Positions 8,501-15,172 of a stretch of 15,172 nucleotides of DNA are shown here, one piece after another (the stretch's first letter is position 1; each line of letters starts with the position of its first letter). The notes below the pieces were generated by a model. It was not told the DNA's origin and ran no database searches. It saw only the letters and a program-made list of their open reading frames with translations. Made by a program: the position numbers and the translations under genes. The DNA is taken from assembly GCF_000003605.2 (NCBI RefSeq), contig NW_003128908.1:1897-17068 (forward strand). The letters run 5' to 3'. Source of the DNA: Saccoglossus kowalevskii (Eukaryota; Hemichordata; Enteropneusta; Harrimaniidae).

Positions 8501-11500
8501 GCGGAGCGCCATCTTGAGTCCCACTCGCCTCACATGCCAATTAATAACTCCCGACGTGCGTAGTTCATGCATTTCAACAGTTGTAAATCAATAAACTGCT
8601 CAGCTGCGCCTGGGAGCCAGGCATTACTTGCTACATGTCAAATTTGAATATGTATTGTAAAAAAATGATGATATGGATTCAATGATTTTTCCTATCAAAT
8701 GAGAATGATTTTTGTTACACATCATTTGTTTCTCATCGTACCTACAGATTCCCGAGAAAATACGTGACACGAAAACAGGAACAAATACACTTCTACGATA
8801 TTCAAATCACAGCCCGACATCGACGTTGCCAAAGACTCCAATATTGAGTTACCATGGAAGCAAGCCAACTCAAAACATAGATGTTCGTTATTTATTTGCT
8901 ATTCATGTCTGACTTGAGGTTACGATAACTTGTTCTTTATTGTTTTGTTTGCTTCGATTTTATATTATTTCGCATTGTTTACACAGTCGCTTATTTCCCA
9001 TATTCACAGATTCCTGGGACAGTACCTGGAACAAAAACAGAGTCAAACAAAATTGTACAAGATACAAACTACAATCCGACATTGCCGAAGTCACCAATCA
9101 TGAGGGAGCATGAAAACGAGGCAATGCAAAACACAGATGTTCGGTATTTGTTTCCTATTCACTACTATGCTGGTGGACCAAATTATCAGTACAATGACTT
9201 TAGGATTGCTCTGCGTTATGCAATCAGTCAAAATCGTTCTATCGTGGCTATTGAAGTGAATGACCATTTCACGCAGCCCGCTGAAGTGCGCACAGGTCTA
9301 CATTCTCTCGAATCTACTTTTGACGTAGACGAATTAAGAAAAATAGTATCTATCGTAAGTATTGATGAATTTAAACGAGCGTGTCAAAGTTCATTTGACG
9401 GTTTTATCACGGAACGTACCAATTACTGCTCTCCAGAAAAATACACAGACGAGTACGTACGAACAACAGAGATTTTTGAGAAAAACTATGGCGTGAAGCT
9501 CCCCGAATTAACAAATATTTCGAGAACACGAGAAGAGTATAGACGTCTGTATGAAGAAAGTAGTTCTGCTCGTTGCCTGGGCATATTCCGACCGTGGGAC
9601 ATCGATGATTGGCGATTGCCTGACAGAGCAGAAATAGACAGAAAGATCGACATGCACATGAAATGGGCGCCCTACATCAGAAAAATGGGAGAACAAGTTG
9701 CGAGGACTTTATGTGATGGGAAGCCTTACTTAGCTGTGCATTGGAGAAACAGAACAGGAGAACCGTAAGTCTGAATGAATAGTTTTGGTCAGGGAAATCA
9801 CGAGGCTTAACATTAGACAAGACAGTTATAAATATGTGATGTTTCTGTGGTAGAGAAGTCACTTGAAAGTATGTTCATCCTAGAAGATGGAACTATCGCT
9901 CGAATTCCAAAAAATAATTCAAACTAAGGTCATGTTTGATATATGTGCGCCCTGATTATTCTGTATTGAATGACATGAATAATACATTTTAGTTTACCCG
10001 ATCGAGGTAATGATTATTAATGACGTATGCAGAATTTATGGCTAGGGACACACTTTTGATATGACGTCATTATCGAATTGTATGATGATAATAAATATGT
10101 GTATGGATGTTGTGCAAAGAGTGAGACGTTGTATGGTTGCACCTCATGAGTCCACCAAGGTTACAGTAACCGATATACGAGTTGGTCAGTTATATGTTAC
10201 ATATCGTTGAAAACGTACTCCTATCTAAAACTCCTGGATGCAGTTGGATTTCTGTTCTACATATCTTTCTGTTTCCGACAGATAGGTGTACGTCGTCAAA
10301 TCCCACAACATGCCAGTAAAGTCACGTACTGTGGAGATCAAATCCCCCCCCAACGCATTGCACCGCAATCTATAAAATGAATACGTTTCTTATCCTAATG
10401 TATATGTTCAAACAAAGTCGGACATAATATGAGAAATTATTACATGCCTTAATAATTTATCATTTATGCTCAATGAAATAAGGAGGCATATTTATGCCAA
10501 TCAATCCAAAGACTGGAAAGACAAGACAGTTATATATATATATATATAATGCATATTTTAATAGCAAAATGTGGTACGGGAATAACCAAATTGTTGTACA
10601 GTTGCAATCATTATTGTGATTGCGTAAAAGTTAAAAATACATAGGACTGAGGACATTGTTGTGAATACTCGAATTTTAGTTTGCAACCGATTAGGTGCAT
10701 GATAGTTTTGCTCAAATTATTGAAAATTACTGTCGCTTGAAATCTGCATAACCGGAAGTCGCTGCTTCATTAGCATTATACATTTGTTGAGCTATAAAGT
10801 CAATCATATATGTAAGAGCATTTCTCTGGAAAATGCTTCATGTACATGTTTGTTGAATCACAGTCCCTCTATCCATGGAGGATAGATGACAGAGGGACTG
10901 TGGTTGAATGCCGCTTTTCCATATGCTCAATAAAGTATACCGAGGAAAAAAGTTTAAATAAAAAAATAGAAAAAAAAAACACATTTTTTTTTCATTTTCG
11001 TCACACAGGTGCCGAATTGTTACGAAAACTTCCAAACAAGGTTTGCGATATGGCAGCGAATCGAAATGCTTAAATAATATCAGAACCCTACAAACACTTG
11101 AAAAATTAGCGGTGGGTGCCTCCAGGGATGTGCATGACGTCATGAAGCGACATCAATTATCATGCGTGTATGTTGCATTTCCGTTCTACAGTGGGGTAAG
11201 AGACATTACCGTGTTTTCTTTGTCTTTGTATGTTTACGTGACTGCAAATTTATTTGTAAAATCATAGTAGCTGTTGACATGAAGCAAGTAAATTATACCG
11301 AAACACGACTGGGTAAATACTATGTCAAATCAAAGTAAACTACGTGCGTGACTCAAACCGAAACTGGCCCACGACGCCAAATTGCCTAGTTTCACGCCAC
11401 GGCATGGTACCGGTACTTACCCAGCCATATATTCGGCGTATACTTGCAAATATGTTTACTTTTGACATTTGATAATGTGTAACCACACATATAATTAATT

Positions 11501-12122
11501 GGTTTATGTGTTTGTGAAAACTAATATATCTGTATTGATACAACAGAAAATTATCGAAATATTAAAAGATGCTGACGTTACAGGAATATGGTCATTCGCT
11601 AATATAACAACAAATGAATACCCAGAGATCCAAGCCGTGAAGAATGACAATTACGTAACGTCATTGGTAGAACAGGAAATTTGCAAACGTAAGTAATGTA
11701 CGTTTGATAACACGGATAATTCATTATGGCCGCCGTCGCTGTCACGTGCATTCGAACGCGTACTTATATTGCGCAATATACTTTTTCAAGGAATTGCAAT
11801 AAGAACAGAAAACTTCGAATACAAATATATTGGTCAGTAAAACAATGAGTCCTGTAGTTTTAGACGTTCACGCGGATTTAATTTGTCATGGAAATAAAAA
11901 CAAATAAAACCCAGTCAATAATATTTTACACTACTAACCTTGTTTATTGTACATACATTGTCTATTTTTACTTTCATCTTAGGGTCCAAAATTTTTATTC
12001 AAAGAAGTGAATCAAATTGGTCAGAAATGGTGAGATACGCGAGAGACGCCAACAGTGATGTCACATTAACAATGCAAAGACTGCCATGGTACATGAAGGC
12101 AACAACTGTACATTCATTATAA
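5310..12122 (+). CDS. Divergent GDP-fucose protein O-fucosyltransferase-like type II membrane protein (five coding exons)
   Basis: Model: join(5310-5588, 9010-9764, 11009-11195, 11547-11688, 11983-12122), 1503 nt, 500 residues. Junction phases 0, 2, 0 and 1 all agree and no internal stop arises. Residues 1-5 are a short cytosolic tail and about 6-29 a hydrophobic signal anchor. A Thr-rich stalk follows (about 72-85). The lumenal domain starts near residue 138 with DVRYLFPIHYYAGGPNYQ, resembling the first GDP-fucose-binding region of the POFUT family. HWRNRTGEP (about 337-345) fits the family's H-x-R motif with its key arginine. The C-terminal part has WSFANIT and then NDNYVTSLVEQEICKRSKIF, like the late 'L-x-DQ-I-x-x-A-x-x-F' motif. 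The length is somewhat above typical POFUT1/2 (roughly 390-430). From the family, it should transfer fucose from GDP-fucose to Ser/Thr in the ER or Golgi lumen; the acceptor is unknown. Similarity to POFUT1 or POFUT2 is only motif-level, so I give no symbol. Family assignment is fairly sure. The exon 1 assignment is less sure. Confidence 0.8.
5814..5857. repeat. TA-rich low-complexity tract
   Basis: Interrupted TATATA runs in intron 1. Pure dinucleotide runs of the same kind occur at 8341-8354 and 10531-10548. Confidence 0.8.
8341..8354. repeat. (TA)7 microsatellite
   Basis: Uninterrupted TA dinucleotides in intron 1, about 400 bases upstream of the duplicated exon. Confidence 0.85.
8748..8912 (+). 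pseudogene. Diverged tandem copy of the 5' part of exon 2 (decayed or alternative terminal exon)
   Basis: The acceptor (CTCATCGTACCTACAG, ends 8747) is followed in phase 0 by 54 open codons and TGA (8910-8912). The peptide begins IPEKIRDTKTGTNTLL and ends QNIDVRYLFAIHV. It aligns with the start of exon 2 (IPGTVPGTKTESNKIV ... QNTDVRYLFPIH), with roughly half the residues identical and an in-frame two-residue indel (TST). Homology stops just after the IH codons, before the GGPNYQ motif. The offset is 262 bp, and the flank upstream of both acceptors also looks similar, so a partial tandem duplication is likely. There is no good donor: CAT|GTCTGA at 8906 would keep phase 0 but is weak. If spliced to exon 1 it would give a short anchored protein with no catalytic domain. 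Confidence 0.6.
9010..9764 (+). CDS. Exon 2: main N-terminal part of the O-fucosyltransferase-like domain
   Basis: A pyrimidine-rich acceptor (TTATTTCCCATATTCACAG) ends at 9009. The exon opens in phase 0 as ATT CCT GGG, and a consensus GTAAGT donor starts at 9765. It stays open for 251 codons plus two bases, by far the longest coding run in the window. It carries RYLFPIHYYAGGPNYQ (9142-9189 region), NRSIVAIEVNDHF, and HWRNRTGEP at the 3' end. NIS and NRT sequons are possible N-glycosylation sites. A conceptual start at the ATG at 9082 is open, but it would leave out the codons shared with the upstream duplicated exon, so I treat the acceptor as the true 5' edge. Confidence 0.85.
10531..10548. 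repeat. (TA)9 microsatellite
   Basis: Uninterrupted TA dinucleotides in intron 2. Confidence 0.9.
10852..10909. mobile_element. Miniature inverted-repeat element with 7-bp flanking direct repeats
   Basis: A perfect 12-bp inverted repeat, CACAGTCCCTCT (10859-10870) and AGAGGGACTGTG (10891-10902), encloses a further CTATCC-ATGGA-GGATAG stem. The 44-bp unit is flanked directly on both sides by GTTGAAT (10852-10858 and 10903-10909), as a target-site duplication would be. It lies in intron 2. It is too short to code and would be a non-autonomous element or its deleted remnant. It could also be a chance hairpin, but the abutting direct repeats argue against that. Confidence 0.5.
11009..11195 (+). 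CDS. Exon 3 of the O-fucosyltransferase-like gene
   Basis: The acceptor follows a long T-rich tract and TCACACAG (ends 11008). The two bases CC from exon 2 plus G restore a Pro codon, and the frame then runs CRIVTKTSKQGLRYGSESKC and on to VYVAFPFYSG. It ends at GGG|GTAAGA (phase 0). A hydrophobic strand followed by FPFYSG is what the family shows in the 'surface strand then D/E-containing loop' between its arginine motif and its C-terminal motif. The stop at 11071-11073 in another frame is removed by this splice. Confidence 0.75.
11196..11546 (+). other. Intron 3, with a GC-richer islet
   Basis: 351 bp, GTAAGA donor and CAACAG acceptor. Bases about 11341-11435 are clearly less AT-rich than the rest and include the 10-bp palindrome GTACCGGTAC (11407-11416). 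On the minus strand, GGTTTGAGTCA resembles a degenerate Pol III B box. I do not see an A box at the right distance, so SINE origin is only a possibility. Confidence 0.65.
11547..11688 (+). CDS. Exon 4 of the O-fucosyltransferase-like gene
   Basis: The acceptor TGATACAACAG ends at 11546. The exon starts in phase 0 with AAA ATT ATC and ends AAA C|GTAAGT (phase 1). It encodes KIIEILKDADVTGIWSFANI, then NDNYVTSLVEQEICKR. The last part matches the POFUT-family pattern in which a conserved acidic/Gln-Ile helix (here VEQEIC) precedes the membrane-proximal 'F-x-x-s-x-x-S-x-x-S' strand encoded by exon 5. ANITT is a possible N-glycosylation site. Confidence 0.8.
11689..11982 (+). other. Intron 4 of the fucosyltransferase-like gene
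   Basis: 294 bp with consensus GTAAGT donor and a pyrimidine-rich acceptor ending CATCTTAG. Removal joins phase 1 to phase 1. No embedded feature recognised. Confidence 0.7.
11983..12122 (+). CDS. Exon 5: C-terminal end of the O-fucosyltransferase-like gene
   Basis: The acceptor TACTTTCATCTTAG ends at 11982. GG joins the last C of exon 4 to give Arg, then SKIFIQRSESNWSEMVRYAR. The protein ends KATTVHSL and TAA (12120-12122). The S-x-S-N-W-S-x-x-V-x-x-R pattern corresponds to the family's C-terminal S-S/T-F-S-x-x-V-x-x-x-R motif. There is no KDEL/HDEL-type retention signal, in line with retention by the N-terminal anchor (inference). Confidence 0.8.
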
Positions 12123-12356
12123 CTATTAACCGGAAATACCAGAACATGAAACTGTGATATTGATATAAAAGGAATGCGGAGTGTGGATGTCATGTAATCT
12201 CATACTTGCATTATGTGTAGCTTTGACCCATGACCCGTAATAATAGACATATACCCTGGTTGTAAATATTTGTGACATTTTAATTTATTCAAATGTTAAT
12301 ACGGCACGTAATATAAAACTCAATAACAATGCTAACAGTACCCTGACATCATTAAT

Positions 12357-12362
12357 AATAAA
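12357..12362 (+). terminator. Candidate poly(A) signal AATAAA
   Basis: The first AATAAA after the stop codon, 235 bases downstream of it, in an AT-rich 3' UTR. Further AATAAA hexamers occur between about 12675 and 12725, so longer 3' UTRs are possible. Confidence 0.4.
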
Positions 12363-13560
12363 TTATTTGAATTTATAGATAAGTTTATATTTCATGATTT
12401 GATGATTCTTAAAGGTTAAATAACATTGCTAAACATAGTTAAACACTTGTATCCCGGACATACACTCACAATTCAAAGACAATTTGTATTTACATTTTTA
12501 CACAATTTCAACACGGGGACAGTAAGTGACTTTGAAAAATATCTTAATTGGAAATAATAAAAAATATGGTATTTGTACATATTTAGAGCATATATAATTT
12601 ACAATATTAATTTGGTAGTAAACAACCTTTAATTTAAGGTATTGTTATGAAAAACCTGAAAATGATGTAAATTTTCGAATAAATATCGAAACAAAATAAA
12701 ATATTTCAAATTTAAAAATAAATATCAAATTTTGCAGAATGTTGTAGAATGTCTCCATCTTCCTCATAACATCCAATATACAAAAAAAACACCAAAAAAC
12801 AATGTTACGTCTGACTAGCGTCTTACATTACAATGTGTAATATAACTGTACATGTTTCTTATTTCATCGTATTACTTTATTTGTTGCATATACTTGACAT
12901 TACATGTGATAAAATGTTAAAAAATAATTATCTAAATTGAGAATGTGCTGTTTGAATTATTGTAAGTGTTCGATAAACCTGTATTATTTTATTTGAAGTA
13001 ACTTCTTTGAAAGTTATAACAACGTATAGAGAAACGAGTGTTTGGCATCTTTTTTTTCTAGCAATGAATTATTTGCACCAAAGACAGAGATATTCCAGTC
13101 CAAAGTGGTAAAATATCTTGAATGGTAATATGCCAAACAAAAGTTTACCTTATAAATATGTGGCTTTGGGGACAAAAACTAAAAAAGAAAACCATGCATG
13201 AAGCCCCCTGTTCATTAATAATTGACAACTGAAAGAATTTGTTATTTGGCAGATACCCTGTACTCACAATGATAATTTTAATCTACGTTATTACCAATTT
13301 CATTGCGTGATTTTAAAAAGAGATCAAAATTATTAAACACATATTTTCAGTTTTACCCATATCATGTTCGTTTCCCTAGTTAAGTCGCCGCGTTCTCTTG
13401 TCGGCAATTTCAGTTTGAATTTACAAGGAACGAGTTTTTAGAACATCACACGACACCAAAACGTTTCATATTATGTTGACTTCACTCTGACCCACCACCT
13501 TCTTTCACCTTTTTCACTAAAAACGTGTTCCATTAACATAAATAGAGAGTTTGAGATTTG
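12363..13560. other. AT-rich intergenic region, no gene recognised
   Basis: Extremely AT-rich up to about 13350, with scattered AATAAA hexamers that could serve longer 3' UTRs of the upstream gene. No ORF of note on either strand. From about 13375 composition becomes more balanced, leading into the candidate promoter region. Confidence 0.5.
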
Positions 13561-13563
13561 CGT

Positions 13564-14034
13564 ACGTAACGGGAACGTAACGTGTTGTTCTAATTTTATT
13601 TGCATTACGTTCTCGGGTGTCGGAAAACGATTAAAGGGGAACCGCTCAATCCCTTGGATTGCACCAAGTGCTTATGGGTAATTAACTCCGCCTCTGTCCA
13701 CTGAGTAAATGAATGTTTATCTTTCCCCTTGTACAAGCGTCCACAGCGAGAACGTAACTGAAACAGAACCATGTCAATTCATCTCTCATTTGGCAACCAT
13801 CTATCCAATAAAATTTGTTATGTCATTTCACGTCCGGAAACTGAATTATTAGTTAATTAGACATTTGACAGAGCTCTCGCTATTTCCACCCACTCTGCTG
13901 AGGTCCCGGCCTGTTTGCCGAATCCTCTTTCAGCAAATCAATGTCATGCGTTTTCAGTGGGTATAAATATCAGCTAATATAAATCCAATATTTCTTATCT
14001 CATCATAAATATACAAAATCACTCCAATATAAAA
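13564..14034 (+). promoter_or_regulatory. Candidate promoter region of a second + strand gene
   Basis: ACGTAAC occurs three times (13564-13570, 13575-13581, 13752-13758), and TTACGTTCTCG (13605-13615) is inverted as CGAGAACGTAA (13747-13757). TATAAATA at 13962-13969 and TATAAAA at 14028-14034 lie 138 and 72 bases before an ATG with A at -3. Base composition is more balanced than in the flanking spacer. The motifs suggest a promoter, but no transcript start is visible. Confidence 0.3.
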
Positions 14035-14099
14035 CGTTGTATCAATGTCAGTGAAAATTAATCAAAATTGACAGCGAGAAAAGCTCTCGGAAAAGAACT

Positions 14100-14334
14100 A
14101 TGAGTCAGTCACCTTTATCACGTTCAAAACAACTGCCGTGCGACCAGGCAACCGATGACGTCATCGATTCGCGCGAAGAACATGCACAAAGCAGTGACGT
14201 GTCCGTTCTCGTTCCGTTCTCGTATGCGCATCTTAATGTCTCTAATATCAAACTAATGGTATCCATGTCCAAGACAGTAAATGAAAACTACATTTGGTTC
14301 CTTTTACAAAAAACAAATACAAACACAAAATGCG
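14100..14334 (+). CDS. Possible first coding exon of an unrecognised gene (partial, continues beyond the window)
   Basis: The ATG (A at -3) opens 78 codons plus one base up to a good G|GTAAGT donor at 14335. Without splicing, the frame reads on to a stop at 14370. The peptide starts MSQSPLSRSKQLPCDQATDD, is polar and Ser/Thr/Asp rich, and then has a moderately hydrophobic stretch (NENYIWFLLQ). I recognise no domain, signal peptide or transmembrane segment. Support comes from the TATA boxes upstream, the composition shift and the donor; no second exon can be seen before the window ends. The perfect CRE octamer at 14156-14163 lies inside the frame. It could equally be a chance ORF. Confidence 0.25.
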
Positions 14335-14372
14335 GTAAGTCAAGTATCGTTACGTCTACTATAAACATGTAA

Positions 14373-14687
14373 ATGAGTGTCACTGTTTTTCTGAAGCGAG
14401 ATGTTATTACTGAGTAAGTGTTAAATTATCAACCCAACTTAAGGTACAAGCCTAGTCATAATTTTTGACAAAATTCGTCATAAATCGCACAACAATGTTC
14501 ATTGATTTATTATGTACAATCATGAAGCTAATGTTTCATGGTACAATTAAATAGCATTATTTTGTGTGTTACAATTAAGCTTTTTGAGAAACGTGTCCTA
14601 GTATTTCTTGAAAATTGCTATTTTTAGATCAATTCCATAGAAAACATTGTTAAAAAAAAAATTCATGTTTTGACACTTTCAAAATAC
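14373..14687. other. AT-rich non-coding sequence, nothing recognised
   Basis: Between the candidate exon and the fold-back element; intronic if the candidate exon is real. The remainder after the fold-back (14967-15172) is likewise AT-rich without recognisable features. Confidence 0.5.
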
Positions 14688-14966
14688 CCAGATTTTTTAA
14701 ATAATTCAGAACAACATAAGGTACTCCATCATTAACAATATATGATTTTTCAGGTTATGTCACCAGGCTAGATTTTGAGATATTGCATAATATCTCTGCC
14801 ATAGGAACCTGTGGTAAAAGTGTTATTATAGTGTCAAAATGGCGACTTTCCACTAAAATACAACCATCAATTTCTCAAAAAAAGGCTGGTGACCCCCAAC
14901 TTTTTTTAAGTCAATATCCTTATATTGGCTTGGAGTACAATTCATTGCAAAATGAATAAATTCTGG
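14688..14966. mobile_element. Imperfect fold-back (MITE-like) element of about 280 bp
   Basis: The left and right arms are imperfect reverse complements in the same order: CCAGA (14688-14692) with TCTGG (14962-14966), GTACTCCA (14721-14728) with TGGAGTAC (14931-14938), and GTCACCAG (14759-14766) with CTGGTGAC (14886-14893), followed inward by TTTTGAGA (14773-14780) with TCTCAAAA. Inner nested stems include GAGATATT-GCAT-AATATCTC (14777-14796). No ORF and no clear target duplication. The order of matching blocks makes chance unlikely, but the element ends are not defined. Confidence 0.5.
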
Positions 14967-15172
14967 TTTTTTTAATTTATGAGTAGACTTCTACCTTAAC
15001 AACAATTCAAAATCACAATATGTAATCACAACAAGTATATACCTCAATTTAAATTTAAAGCCATTGCTTTAATTTGAGACATAATTTTAATAAAAAGCAC
15101 AATTAATAAATTACTATCTTTATTCCACAATACTAAGTAAGATTATAAGGTTATTACGAAGATACCTCAAAG

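Larger units (their letters stand above)
5589..9009 (+). other. Intron 1 of the fucosyltransferase-like gene
   Basis: About 3.4 kb between the exon 1 donor and the exon 2 acceptor. Apart from the duplicated exon at 8748-8912 I see only AT-rich non-coding sequence: TA-rich tracts at 5814-5857 and 8341-8354, and small hairpins such as AAAATCAC/GTGATTTT (5950-5957/5977-5984) and GCCTGG-GAG-CCAGGC (8608-8622). Short ORFs on both strands here show no domain, motif or splice support. Confidence 0.55.
9765..11008 (+). other. Intron 2 of the fucosyltransferase-like gene
   Basis: GTAAGT donor and TCACACAG acceptor, 1244 bp. It contains a CRE octamer (10062-10069), a (TA)9 run (10531-10548), a hairpin GCAATCA-TTATTG-TGATTGC (10604-10623) and the miniature element at 10852-10909. 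The 3' end is A- and T-homopolymer rich. Confidence 0.7.

Noticed and set aside
9508-9862. Minus-strand ORFs overlapping exon 2.
   Set aside because: Antisense shadows of the + strand coding exon.
11340-11543. Minus-strand ORF over the GC-richer islet in intron 3, with a good-looking minus-strand GTAAGT.
   Set aside because: It lies within a well-supported + strand intron, and the peptide has no motif; the donor alone is weak evidence for an antisense exon.

Overview
The window is AT-rich and gene-sparse and comes from an animal nuclear genome. Long ORFs are absent except for one 755-bp exon. Coding segments are joined by GT-AG introns with compatible phases, and the spacers hold microsatellites, fold-back elements and probable retrotransposon debris. 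The one recognisable product is a GDP-fucose protein O-fucosyltransferase-like enzyme with a type II signal anchor. Its style suits a marine invertebrate (lophotrochozoan or invertebrate deuterostome), but the sequence does not fix the phylum.

Layout. 1-2845: intergenic, with simple repeats, short palindromes and one inverted repeat. 2846-4215: repeat-rich block. It has a probable minus-strand non-LTR retrotransposon 3' end, then an AT-rich degenerate tandem array split by a 631-bp GC-richer insertion that is flanked by 13-bp direct repeats. 4216-5104: nothing recognised. 5105-12362: the O-fucosyltransferase-like gene on the + strand. It has a TATA/CRE upstream region, a 32-codon uORF ending one base before the main ATG, five coding exons (5310-5588, 9010-9764, 11009-11195, 11547-11688, 11983-12122) and a poly(A) signal. 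The phases are consistent and predict 500 residues. Intron 1 (3.4 kb) contains a diverged tandem copy of the 5' part of exon 2 (8748-8912). Intron 2 contains a 44-bp miniature inverted-repeat element with a 7-bp flanking duplication. 12363-13560: AT-rich intergenic. 13564-14334: a possible promoter and first exon of a second + strand gene that continues past a donor site; its product is not recognised. 14688-14966: an imperfect fold-back element of about 280 bp.

The strongest leads are the partial exon duplication, the close-set uORF, the divergent fucosyltransferase itself, and the two fold-back elements. No bacterial-type operon, CRISPR, tRNA or rRNA is present. All splice sites and the gene model were read by eye and have not been tested against transcripts.
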